Shown: one piece after another, positions 7,868-15,531 of the stretch
How positions within the stretch are numbered: position 1 is the first letter of the stretch
Layout of the letters: each line of letters begins with the position of its first letter
Source of the DNA: Flavobacteriaceae bacterium
Lineage (GTDB): Bacteria > Bacteroidota > Bacteroidia > Flavobacteriales > Flavobacteriaceae
DNA: 64,000 nt
Assembly (NCBI GenBank): GCA_016649715.1
Contig: JAENXC010000003.1
Span: 154,025-218,024 of the forward strand
Reading direction: 5' to 3'
Translations under genes and position numbers: made by a program
Notes under the pieces: model-generated
What the model was told of the DNA's origin: nothing
The model's input: the letters and a program-made list of their open reading frames with translations, nothing else
Databases searched by the model: none

Positions 7868-8905
7868 ATGCAACTGTACAATAAATTAAGTGCAAAGGAA
7901 AGGGAAACACTTTTAGAACAGGCCGGCGAGGAACGGCTTACCCTTTCTTTTTATCAATACGCCAAAATTGGCAATCCGCATCTTTTCAGAAATCATTTGT
8001 TTATTGCTTGGTACGAGCAGGATGTTTTAGGCCGAATTTATGTGGCCCATGAAGGAATCAACGCTCAACTTTCCGTTCCGGCGAAACGTTTTAAGGAATT
8101 CAAGGAGTTTTTGGACGGGATTTATTTTCTGAAAGACGTCCGGTTGAATATCGCCATTGAACAGGATTTAAAATCATTTTTAAAACTGAAAGTGAAAGTC
8201 CGCGATAAAATTGTTGCCGACGGGTTGAATGACGAAACTTTCGACGTTACCAACAAAGGAATTCACGTGGACGCCCTAAAATTCAACGAACTTATTGAAG
8301 ATCCAAACGTTGTTTTGGTAGATATGCGAAACCATTACGAAAGTGAAATTGGCCATTTCAAAAACGCGGTAACGCCAGATGTTGACACTTTTCGTGACTC
8401 CTTGGATATTATTGAAAATGATTTAAAGGACCATAAAGAAGACAAAAAATTGGTAATGTACTGCACTGGCGGAATCCGTTGCGAAAAAGCCAGCGCATAC
8501 TACAAACACAAAGGTTTTAAAAATGTGTTTCAGCTTGAGGGCGGCATTATTGAATATGCCAGACAGGTTGAAAACCAAGGTTTGGAAAATAAATTCATCG
8601 GGAAAAATTTCGTCTTTGACCATCGCCGTGGCGAACGGATTACCGAAGACGTTATTAGCCACTGCCATCAATGCGGCAAAGCTTGCGATACACACACCAA
8701 CTGCGCCAACGAAGCCTGCCACTTACTTTTTATTCAATGCGAAAAATGTGCCTTGGCGATGGAGAACTGTTGTTCCGACGAATGTGTTGAAATAATCCAC
8801 TTGCCCGAAGAAGAGCAAAAAAGACTTCGCCAAGGCATCCCGAATAGCAATAAAATTTTTAAAAAGGGACGGTCTGAAAAGTTGAAGTTTAAGAAAGCCC
8901 CCTAA
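7868..8905 (+). CDS. trhO: tRNA uridine(34) hydroxylase, rhodanese family (TrhO/YceA)
   Basis: A 345-residue protein of the family that uses O2 to make 5-hydroxyuridine at tRNA wobble position 34. Residues ~1-110 are the N-terminal domain (LFIAWYEQDVLGRIYVAHEG); ~135-240 are a rhodanese domain with VLVDMRNHYESEIGHF and the catalytic loop CTGGIRCEKASA; the tail is a Cys-rich zinc-type cluster (CHQCGKACDTHTNC, ACHLLFIQCEKC, CCSDEC). The last residues KKAP and the stop codon come from a dispersed repeat (GCCCCCTAACCC), so the original C-terminus was probably different. Confidence 0.88.
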   Translation: MQLYNKLSAKERETLLEQAGEERLTLSFYQYAKIGNPHLFRNHLFIAWYEQDVLGRIYVAHEGINAQLSVPAKRFKEFKEFLDGIYFLKDVRLNIAIEQDLKSFLKLKVKVRDKIVADGLNDETFDVTNKGIHVDALKFNELIEDPNVVLVDMRNHYESEIGHFKNAVTPDVDTFRDSLDIIENDLKDHKEDKKLVMYCTGGIRCEKASAYYKHKGFKNVFQLEGGIIEYARQVENQGLENKFIGKNFVFDHRRGERITEDVISHCHQCGKACDTHTNCANEACHLLFIQCEKCALAMENCCSDECVEIIHLPEEEQKRLRQGIPNSNKIFKKGRSEKLKFKKAP

Positions 8906-8965
8906 CCCGCCGCGGAGGGGAACTCACTGTGCTCTCTCCCCTCCTTTGGAGGGGTCGGGGGAGGA
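8894..8965. repeat. Repeat family B (GCCCCCTAACCC ... CCTCCTTTGGAGGGG)
   Basis: An element with AAGCCCCCTAACCC at one end, then CTCCCCTCCTTTGGAGGGG and TCGGGGGAGG. It supplies the stop codon of trhO. Related copies are at 13190-13215, 32296-32331 and 50422-50450. Confidence 0.65.
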
Positions 8966-9072
8966 TTTTAAAAATCTAAAATCGTCAATCTAAAATCGAA
9001 AATTTTATTGGTATCTTTACTGATTAAATTTTTTGTTTAATTTTCGTCCCTCTTCACTTGGAAAAGGGCTTT

Positions 9073-10356
9073 ATGTATAAAAATATGGGCTGTAACAGCT
9101 GTGCCACAAGCACCAACGGACAGCCAAAGGGATGCAAGAATAATGGTACTTGCGGAACCGATGGCTGCAACAAACTTACGGTGTTCGACTGGCTTTCAAA
9201 TATGCAACTTCCCGCAAATATGGAACCGTTCAATGCGGCGGAAGTGCGCTTTAAAAACGGAAGAAAGGAGTTCTTCCAAAATCCCGAAAACCTCACTTTA
9301 AGCATTGGCGATGTAATTGCAACAGAAGCTTCGCCGGGTCACGATATTGGTATTGTAACGCTTACCGGAGAACTGGTTCGCGTGCAAATGAAGAAGAAAA
9401 AAATTCCGTTAAAAGTGGAAGCACTGCCGAAAATCTACCGAAAAGCTTCGCAAAAAGACATTGATATTTGGCAAGGCGTTCGCGATAAAGAGGCCGATGT
9501 TCAAAAGCGTTCACGCGAAATCGCCATTCGCCACGGACTTCAAATGAAAATTAGCGATGTGGAATTTCAGGGCGATGCCTCCAAAGTTATATTTTATTAC
9601 ACCGCCGAAGAAAGGGTTGATTTTAGGGAATTGATAAAGGAATTCGCACGAACTTTCAGCACACGTATAGAAATGAAACAAGTTGGTTTCCGTCAGGAAG
9701 CAGCACGTTTGGGAGGAATCGGGAGTTGTGGCCGCGAACTTTGCTGTTCTACTTGGTTGACCGATTTTCGTTCTGTGAACACTTCCGCAGCACGATATCA
9801 GCAACTTTCGTTGAATCCTCAAAAGCTCGCTGGACAATGCGGAAAATTGAAATGTTGCCTGAATTATGAATTGGATACTTATTTGGAAGCTTTGGAATCT
9901 TTCCCCAGTACAGAAACAAAACTTCTGACTGAAAAAGGGACTGCTACTTGTCAAAAAATAGATATTTTTAAAGGTTTGCTTTGGTATGCCTACGAAAAGG
10001 AATTTATGAATTGGCACGAACTGACCGCTGAAAAAGCCAATGAAATAATAGAACTAAACAAAAAAGGCAAAAAACCGATAGCGCTTGAAGAATACATTAT
10101 TGAGGTATCAAAACCCGAAAAAGAACCCTATAGCAACGTGGTTGGCCAAGACAGTTTAACGCGTTTTGACAGGCCCAAACAAAGCACAAAAAAACGTCGG
10201 AACAAAAACCGGAACAAAGCAAGCGAGGTGAAAACAGAAGCAGGTAGAAATCCACAGCAAAAAAAAACTGCCTCGCCGGCTGGCAGGTCTGGAAACAGAC
10301 CGGCAAAAAAAACCGGAAACCCAAACAGGAACCCCAAGCTACCAAAAAATGAATAA
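9073..10356 (+). CDS. ricT: PSP1 domain-containing protein RicT (YaaT family)
   Basis: A 427-residue protein. After an N-terminal Cys-rich patch (GCNSCATSTNGQPKGC) comes the PSP1 domain (about 50-280) with GGIGSCGRELCCSTWL and GQCGKLKCCLNYELD, the Cys clusters typical of the family; in Bacillus RicT helps RNase Y in mRNA maturation. The C-terminal ~90 residues are basic and disordered, with a PAGRSGNRPAKK stretch made by a palindromic repeat. The ATG at 9073 follows a purine-rich AAAAGGG; an in-frame TTG at 9058 is less likely. It is first in an operon with gldH and the PBP, overlapping gldH by eight bases. Confidence 0.85.
   Translation: MYKNMGCNSCATSTNGQPKGCKNNGTCGTDGCNKLTVFDWLSNMQLPANMEPFNAAEVRFKNGRKEFFQNPENLTLSIGDVIATEASPGHDIGIVTLTGELVRVQMKKKKIPLKVEALPKIYRKASQKDIDIWQGVRDKEADVQKRSREIAIRHGLQMKISDVEFQGDASKVIFYYTAEERVDFRELIKEFARTFSTRIEMKQVGFRQEAARLGGIGSCGRELCCSTWLTDFRSVNTSAARYQQLSLNPQKLAGQCGKLKCCLNYELDTYLEALESFPSTETKLLTEKGTATCQKIDIFKGLLWYAYEKEFMNWHELTAEKANEIIELNKKGKKPIALEEYIIEVSKPEKEPYSNVVGQDSLTRFDRPKQSTKKRRNKNRNKASEVKTEAGRNPQQKKTASPAGRSGNRPAKKTGNPNRNPKLPKNE
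10275..10304. repeat. Palindromic repeat family A inside ricT
   Basis: GCCGGCTGGCAGGTCTG, GAAA and CAGACCGGC form a hairpin within the coding sequence for the disordered C-terminal tail (SPAGRSGNRPAK). Confidence 0.55.
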
Positions 10357-10834
10357 GATATTGGCATTTTTTTTGTTCGCGGCTTTGCTCGTTTCTTGCC
10401 ATTCCAAAACGGTTTTCAGTGAAACGAGGGCGATGGATGGCTATTGGGGCGCAGAAGAAGTAGTGGACTTTAAACTCCCACAATTGGATTCACTTAAAAA
10501 ATACAATCTGTTTATAAACATCAGAAACACAAACGAGTATAAATTCAACAATCTATTTTTGATAGTTTCAATGAATTTTCCCCACGGCAAAACCGTTACC
10601 GACACGCTGGAATACCGAATGGCAAACCCAGACGGCTCGTGGATAGGCCAGGGAATTGGCGATGTGAAGGAAAACAAACTGTGGTACAAAGAGCACGTAC
10701 AGTTTTTTGAAACTGGAAATTACACCATAGACATAGCCCAAGCCATGCGCAATAACGGTGCCGTGCAGGGCGTTACAAAACTCGAAGGCATTACCGATGT
10801 TGGTTTCAGTGTTGAAGAAGCTACCAAACAGTAA
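10349..10834 (+). CDS. gldH: Gliding motility lipoprotein GldH
   Basis: A 161-residue lipoprotein with signal peptide and lipobox ending LLVSC (Cys at about residue 17). The body matches the GldH family: GYWGAEEVVDFKLPQLDSLKKYNLFINIRN, MNFPHGKTVTDTLEYRMANPDGSWIGQGIGD in outline (shown here only as landmarks). In Flavobacterium johnsoniae GldH is an envelope lipoprotein needed for gliding and linked to the type IX secretion machinery. It overlaps ricT and is five bases from the PBP gene, an arrangement I recall as common in flavobacteria. It supports, but does not prove, a motile organism. Confidence 0.88.
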   Translation: MNKILAFFLFAALLVSCHSKTVFSETRAMDGYWGAEEVVDFKLPQLDSLKKYNLFINIRNTNEYKFNNLFLIVSMNFPHGKTVTDTLEYRMANPDGSWIGQGIGDVKENKLWYKEHVQFFETGNYTIDIAQAMRNNGAVQGVTKLEGITDVGFSVEEATKQ

Positions 10835-10839
10835 AAAAT

Positions 10840-13152
10840 ATGGCAACAACAAAAGCATCCCCAAAAAGCAAAAACCAGAATGATTTAAGTCATCATATCA
10901 AAACCTTTTGGAAAATTTTCGCAGGGTTTATATTGGTCGTTATTCTGTTTTTTCTATTGGCCTCATGGGGCGTTTTCGGAAGTCTCCCCGATGAAACCAG
11001 CCTTGAAAATCCCGAAAAAAACCTTGCCACCGAAATCATTTCTTCGGACGGAAAAACCCTTGGAAAATTTTACAAAGAAAATAGGACTCCCGTTCCGTTC
11101 GATTCATTGCCGGACCCTTTGGTAAACGCTTTAATTGCAACCGAAGATGCCCGTTTTTACGAACATTCCGGTATAGACGGTAGAGGGACACTGCGTGCAA
11201 TTGCATTTTTGGGCACGCGTGGCGGTGCAAGCACCATCAGCCAGCAGTTGGCAAAATTGTTTTTTACAGACCAAACAGCATCAAACAAAATAGAAAGGGG
11301 ACTTCAAAAAATAAAGGAGTGGATCATCGCCATACGTTTGGAAAGACGCTACACAAAAGAGGAAATTATCACAATGTATTTTAATGAATACGATTTTCTT
11401 AACCAAGCCGTAGGTATTGAAAGCGCAGCAAATATTTATTTTGACAAATCTCCTGCACAATTGTCCACTGCAGAAGCTGCAATGCTAGTTGGAATGTTCA
11501 AAAATTCCTCTCTTTTTAATCCCAACCGAAGACCAGAACTGGTCCGCAACAGAAGAAACGTGGTTTTGTCCCAAATGGAGAAGTACGATTTCATTTCTGA
11601 AAAAGTGATGGATTCATTACAGGCACTTCCTTTGAACTTAAAATTTACACCGCAGGGCCACGATGAGGGAATTGCAACCTATTTCCGTGAATACGCCCGT
11701 ACTTTTATGGAGGATTGGATAAAGGAGCACCCAAAACCGGACGGCAGTAAATACAATATCTACCAAGACGGATTGAAAGTATATGTAACCATCGATAGCA
11801 AAATGCAGGAATATGCCGAAGCAGCCGTTAAAAAACATATGGCCCATCTGCAAGTAGCTTTTGACGAACAAAACAAAAAAAATAAAACTGCACCTTTTCG
11901 GGATATTACGGTAGAAGAAACCCAAGGCATCCTAAATTCCGCAATTCGAAAAAGCGACCGTTGGAGACAAATGAAAAGGGCGGGGATAGACGAAGATGAA
12001 ATAATAAAAAGTTTCAAAAAGAAAGTACCCATGCGTGTTTTTTCTTGGAAAGGCGATATCGATACTATAATGACACCGTTGGATTCCATACGTTATCATA
12101 AATCTTTCTTACAAGCCGCAATGATGTCCATGACTCCACAAACTGGCGAAGTAAAAGCTTGGGTGGGCGGAATAGACTACAAACACTATAAATATGATAT
12201 GGTAAAAAAAGGAAGACGTCAAATTGGCTCCACTTTTAAACCTTTTGTTTACGCAACAGCCATAGACCAAATGCATATGTCTCCCTGCGATACTTTGCCA
12301 AACACTATTTATACAATTCCTGCTGGCAAATACGGGCTTCAACAGCCTTGGACTCCAAAAAATGCCGGTGGCACCTATGGCGGAATGGTTACCTTAAAAT
12401 ATGCACTTGCAAATTCCATAAATACTATTACCGCAAGATTGATAGACCGCGTGGGCCCGGAACCTGTGATAGATTTGGTAAAGAAAATGGGGGTTAATAC
12501 TGATAACATGCCCGCAGTGCCTTCCATTGCACTCGGAACGCCAGACGTTTCAGTATATGAAATGGTTGGTGCATATAGCACTTTCGCAAATGAAGGGGTT
12601 TATGTTGAACCAATTTTAATTCAACGAATTGAAGATAAAAACGGAACTGTACTTTATCAAAACGTTCCCAAAACGAAAGACGTTATCAGCAATGAAACAG
12701 CTTATGTAACAGTAAGTTTATTGGAAGGTGTTACCCAATCTGGCTCTGGTAGCCGTTTGCGTGGTACGGGTCGGGAAGGGTCGGCTGTTTATAAAAATGC
12801 TGTAACTGGATATCCATATAATTTCACAAACCCTATTGCCGGAAAAACCGGAACAACCCAAAACAATAGTGATGGTTGGTTTATGGGAATGGTCCCCAAT
12901 TTGGTTACAGGGGTTTGGGTTGGCGGCGACGACCGCGCAACCCACTTCGGCTCCACTGCTTATGGGCAAGGTGCAACAATGGCGCTACCCATTTGGGGAA
13001 TGTATATGAAAAGCTGTTATGCCGATAAAGATTTAGATGTTTCAACCGGAAACTTTAAGCGACCTGCAAATCTTTCCATTGAAACCGATTGTTCCAAATG
13101 GCGCTTAGGTAACCCGGATATTGAAGAAATTCCAGACGAGTTTGATTTTTAG
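10840..13152 (+). CDS. Class A penicillin-binding protein 1A (transglycosylase/transpeptidase)
   Basis: A 770-residue bifunctional murein synthase. One membrane helix (about 22-46) anchors it in the inner membrane. The GT51 glycosyltransferase domain shows EDARFYEHSGID (catalytic Glu), GASTISQQLAK and RRYTKEEI. The transpeptidase domain has GSTFKPFVYA (SxxK), SIN (ALANSINTITA) and KTGTT. It polymerises lipid II and cross-links the peptides in the periplasm. The length is typical, and the C-terminus (PDIEEIPDEFDF) is acidic as in flavobacterial homologues. It is third in the ricT-gldH operon, followed by repeat DNA and a terminator. Confidence 0.93.
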   Translation: MATTKASPKSKNQNDLSHHIKTFWKIFAGFILVVILFFLLASWGVFGSLPDETSLENPEKNLATEIISSDGKTLGKFYKENRTPVPFDSLPDPLVNALIATEDARFYEHSGIDGRGTLRAIAFLGTRGGASTISQQLAKLFFTDQTASNKIERGLQKIKEWIIAIRLERRYTKEEIITMYFNEYDFLNQAVGIESAANIYFDKSPAQLSTAEAAMLVGMFKNSSLFNPNRRPELVRNRRNVVLSQMEKYDFISEKVMDSLQALPLNLKFTPQGHDEGIATYFREYARTFMEDWIKEHPKPDGSKYNIYQDGLKVYVTIDSKMQEYAEAAVKKHMAHLQVAFDEQNKKNKTAPFRDITVEETQGILNSAIRKSDRWRQMKRAGIDEDEIIKSFKKKVPMRVFSWKGDIDTIMTPLDSIRYHKSFLQAAMMSMTPQTGEVKAWVGGIDYKHYKYDMVKKGRRQIGSTFKPFVYATAIDQMHMSPCDTLPNTIYTIPAGKYGLQQPWTPKNAGGTYGGMVTLKYALANSINTITARLIDRVGPEPVIDLVKKMGVNTDNMPAVPSIALGTPDVSVYEMVGAYSTFANEGVYVEPILIQRIEDKNGTVLYQNVPKTKDVISNETAYVTVSLLEGVTQSGSGSRLRGTGREGSAVYKNAVTGYPYNFTNPIAGKTGTTQNNSDGWFMGMVPNLVTGVWVGGDDRATHFGSTAYGQGATMALPIWGMYMKSCYADKDLDVSTGNFKRPANLSIETDCSKWRLGNPDIEEIPDEFDF

Positions 13153-13159
13153 TCCCACC

Positions 13160-13190
13160 CCTGCCTACTTGGCAGAATGGTAGGCAGGCC
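13160..13190. repeat. Palindromic repeat family A (CCTGCCTAC ... GTAGGCAGG)
   Basis: CCTGCCTAC and GTAGGCAGG arms flank TTGGCAGAATG in the intergenic region after the PBP gene. A family B copy (CCCCTCCCAATAGGAGGGG) follows directly at 13194-13212. Confidence 0.7.
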
Positions 13191-13215
13191 TAGCCCCTCC
13201 CAATAGGAGGGGAAC

Positions 13216-13250
13216 AAACCTCATAGTTCTTTACGACTTATGAGGTTTTT
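13216..13250 (+). terminator. Terminator of the ricT-gldH-PBP operon
   Basis: AAACCTCATA and TATGAGGTTT form a ten-base-pair stem with a 13-base loop, followed by a run of Ts. Confidence 0.8.
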
Positions 13251-13290
13251 TTATAAAATGAATTTTTGTAATTTTAAGAAAAATTAAAAA

Positions 13291-13989
13291 ATGATAAAAA
13301 AGACAGTTGCAAACGTTCGCGAAGCCTGTGATGGCATTGCAGACGGAATGACCTTTATGCTAGGCGGCTTTGGGCTTTGTGGCATTCCAGAAAATATTAT
13401 TTCAGAATTGGTTCGGAGAAATATCCAAAACGTTACCTGTATTTCAAACAACGCGGGCGTCGATGATTTTGGGCTTGGCCTGTTGTTGAAAAAGCATCAA
13501 ATAAAGAAAATGATTTCCTCTTATGTAGGCGAAAACGCCGAGTTTGAGAGGCAAATGCTAAGCGGCGAAATGGAGGTTGAACTGGTTCCTCAGGGAACAT
13601 TGGCGCAACGTTGTGAATCCGCCCGAAGTGGGATTCCAGCCTTTTTCACCCCAGCTGGTTACGGAACCGAAGTTGCCGAAGGAAAAGAAACCCGAGAATT
13701 CCACGGAAAAATGTACGTAATGGAAAAAGCCTTTGAAGCAGATTTCTCCTTCGTAAAAGCTTGGAAAGGAGACGAAGCCGGAAACCTCATCTTTAAGGGA
13801 ACAGCACGAAATTTCAACCCAGCTATGTGCGGTGCCGGAAAAATTACCGTCGCGGAAGTTGAAGAACTTGTTCCCGCTGGGAAATTGGATCCGAACCAAA
13901 TTCATATTCCGGGAATTTTTATCCAAAGGATTTTTCAAGGAGAAAAATATGAAAAGCGCATTGAGCAGTTAACTGTTAGAAAAAAATGA
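13291..13989 (+). CDS. scoA: 3-oxoacid (succinyl) CoA-transferase subunit A
   Basis: A 232-residue alpha subunit of a class I CoA-transferase. The glycine-rich CoA-binding stretch [12 protein letters not shown] and [14 protein letters not shown] are diagnostic. With subunit B it would move CoA between succinyl-CoA and acetoacetate in ketone-body or branched-chain catabolism. The B subunit lies 500 bases downstream; the two are normally adjacent but are here separated by a four-helix-bundle gene. The stop codon TGA is the first part of the repeat that flanks that insert. Confidence 0.92.
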   Translation: MIKKTVANVREACDGIADGMTFMLGGFGLCGIPENIISELVRRNIQNVTCISNNAGVDDFGLGLLLKKHQIKKMISSYVGENAEFERQMLSGEMEVELVPQGTLAQRCESARSGIPAFFTPAGYGTEVAEGKETREFHGKMYVMEKAFEADFSFVKAWKGDEAGNLIFKGTARNFNPAMCGAGKITVAEVEELVPAGKLDPNQIHIPGIFIQRIFQGEKYEKRIEQLTVRKK

Positions 13990-14023
13990 TTTGAAAATAT
14001 GTGGATTTGAAAATTTGATAATG
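13988..14023. repeat. Left flanking repeat of the four-helix-bundle gene
   Basis: GATTTGAAAATATGTG followed by GATTTGAAAATTTGATAATG: two tandem copies of (G)ATTTGAAAAT. The inverse sequence (CAAATTTTCAAAT) flanks the other side of the insert at 14446-14482. Confidence 0.6.
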
Positions 14024-14046
14024 CAGAATTGCTAATACTTTAAATT

Positions 14047-14403
14047 ATGAGAAATGATAAAGACAATTTAATTGTGGATAAAACCTTTGCTTTCACATTG
14101 GAAATTATTGACTATACCGAGGAATTACGGAAATTACATAAATATGAAATGGCTTCCCAACTATTCAAAAGTGGGACCTCCGTTGAGGCAAACACGAAAG
14201 AAGCACAAAATGCTGAAAGCCCTGCCGACTTCATTCACAAATTTAAAATAGCGGCCAAAGAAGCAGATGAAACCGAATTTTGGTTGAAACTATGTGTTGC
14301 TTCCAAACATTATCCAAACCCTTCGGAATTAATGCTATCAGAATTAGGGTCAATCATAAAAATTATTTCAAAAATCATTAGTTCAAGCAAAAATAAATCT
14401 TGA
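14047..14403 (+). CDS. Four-helix-bundle protein (23S rRNA intervening-sequence protein family)
   Basis: A 118-residue protein of the S23/bIVP family: LIVDKTFAFTLEIIDYTEEL, LFKSGTSVEANTKEAQNAES, FIHKFKIAAKEADETEFWL and a C-terminal helix. Members were first seen inside 23S rRNA intervening sequences and also as Avd-like accessory proteins of diversity-generating retroelements; their own biochemical role is unsettled, and nucleic-acid binding is suspected. Here it sits between scoA and scoB, flanked by inverted AT-rich repeats, as if it had moved in as a small cassette. There is no 23S rRNA gene or reverse transcriptase in the window. Confidence 0.85.
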   Translation: MRNDKDNLIVDKTFAFTLEIIDYTEELRKLHKYEMASQLFKSGTSVEANTKEAQNAESPADFIHKFKIAAKEADETEFWLKLCVASKHYPNPSELMLSELGSIIKIISKIISSSKNKS

Positions 14404-14445
14404 CAAAACCATTACTCATAGACAAAATTTTTAACGTAAAACTTC

Positions 14446-14482
14446 CATTTTCAAATCATAAAATTACCAAATTTTCAAATTA
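14446..14482. repeat. Right flanking repeat of the four-helix-bundle gene
   Basis: ATTTTCAAATCATAAAATT followed by ACCAAATTTTCAAATT, the inverse complement of the left flank motif. It ends within a few bases of the scoB ATG. Confidence 0.6.
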
Positions 14483-14486
14483 AATT

Positions 14487-15143
14487 ATGGCACTTTCAAA
14501 AGAACAAATAGCACAACGCATTGCAAAAGAAGTAAAAGACGGCTACTACGTTAACTTGGGTATCGGAATTCCAACCTTGGTCGCCAACTTTGTGAACCAT
14601 GATATAAATGTAGAATTCCAAAGTGAAAACGGAATTCTCGGGATGGGTCCTTTTCCATTTGAAGGCGAAGCAGATCCAGATTTAATTAATGCAGGAAAGC
14701 AAACAATCACCGCTTTGCCCGGCGCATCCTTCTTTGACTCGGCGATGAGTTTTGGGATGATTCGAGGGCAACACGTTGATTTAACTATACTCGGGGCGAT
14801 GGAAGTTTCACAAAATGGCGACATAGCCAACTGGAAAATCCCTGGAAAAATGGTAAAAGGAATGGGTGGCGCCATGGACTTGGTTGCTTCCGCAGAAAAT
14901 ATAATTGTAGCGATGATGCACACGAACCGAGAAGGCGAATCCAAGCTTTTAAAAGAATGTAGCTTGCCTTTAACTGGAGTAAAATGCGTTAAAAAAATTG
15001 TAACCAACCTTGCAGTTCTCGAAATTATTGATGGAAAATTTCATCTTCTCGAGCGGGCCCCGGGAGTTTCAGTTGAAGAAATTCAAAAAGCTACCGAGGG
15101 AGATTTGGTTGTAATTGGAGACATTATGGAGATGAAATTTTAA
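14487..15143 (+). CDS. scoB: 3-oxoacid (succinyl) CoA-transferase subunit B
   Basis: A 218-residue beta subunit. It carries NLGIGIPTLVANFV and the SENGILGMGPFP segment, whose Glu forms the covalent enzyme-CoA thioester in this family, and GGAMDLVASAENIIVAMMHTNR. It pairs with the product of scoA. Transcription from the scoA promoter would have to read through the four-helix-bundle insert. A hairpin terminator follows 25 bases after the stop codon. Confidence 0.92.
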   Translation: MALSKEQIAQRIAKEVKDGYYVNLGIGIPTLVANFVNHDINVEFQSENGILGMGPFPFEGEADPDLINAGKQTITALPGASFFDSAMSFGMIRGQHVDLTILGAMEVSQNGDIANWKIPGKMVKGMGGAMDLVASAENIIVAMMHTNREGESKLLKECSLPLTGVKCVKKIVTNLAVLEIIDGKFHLLERAPGVSVEEIQKATEGDLVVIGDIMEMKF

Positions 15144-15168
15144 GAATAGAACGATTCTCAAACTTTAT

Positions 15169-15193
15169 AAAACCATGATTTTCATGGTTTTCT
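15169..15193 (+). terminator. Terminator of the CoA-transferase operon
   Basis: AAAACCATGA and TCATGGTTTT pair around a short loop, ending in a T-rich run. Confidence 0.7.
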
Positions 15194-15329
15194 TATGTTA
15201 AAAAAACTCCGAGAAAGGAGTCAAATGTTAAAATTTAGTGTATTTCATCGAATTTATATGCATTTTGTCGTTCTATTCAAATATTAGTTCTCATATTCGC
15301 AGACCCAAATCTTACCAACTTAACCTCAT

Positions 15330-15419
15330 ATGGAAAAAGTAATTAGATCAATTAAAAGCACTAAAGAATTGTTGCTAAACGTGCTTTTCATTTTTAAGAA
15401 AGTGTTTTTAATGATCTGA
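15330..15419 (+). CDS. Possible 29-residue small protein, or a small-RNA locus
   Basis: In the 388-base gap between scoB and the ABC gene an ATG opens MEKVIRSIKSTKELLLNVL followed by FIFKKVFLMI and TGA. The peptide is basic with a hydrophobic second half. A separate + strand terminator at 15476-15511 lies 57 bases further on, after the scoB terminator, so something between the two may be transcribed on its own. No clear promoter box was found. It could equally be the untranslated part of a small RNA. Confidence 0.25.
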   Translation: MEKVIRSIKSTKELLLNVLFIFKKVFLMI

Positions 15420-15475
15420 TCTTTTTTATGGTTGTTTTACGCCCCAAATCTGTCATAAACAACAGATAAAGATTA

Positions 15476-15511
15476 AACCCGTTCTTCGTGAGGTTAGAAC
15501 GGGTTTTTTTA
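15476..15511 (+). terminator. Orphan + strand terminator
   Basis: AAACCCGTTCT and AGAACGGGTTT form an 11-base-pair stem followed by T7 on the + strand. The minus strand lacks a T-run, so it does not look like the end of the convergent ABC gene. The nearest upstream gene (scoB) already has a terminator. Confidence 0.7.
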
Positions 15512-15531
15512 TTGCTTATTTTTTAAGATTT

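Noticed and set aside
9511..10017. 168-codon minus-strand open frame within ricT
   Set aside because: The overlapping ricT frame has clear PSP1 motifs; the antisense frame has no recognisable domain or start context.
14047..14403. Four-helix-bundle gene as part of a diversity-generating retroelement
   Set aside because: No reverse transcriptase, template repeat or variable repeat was seen nearby.
14546..15007. 153-codon minus-strand open frame over scoB
   Set aside because: scoB is a clear CoA-transferase; the antisense frame shows no family features.
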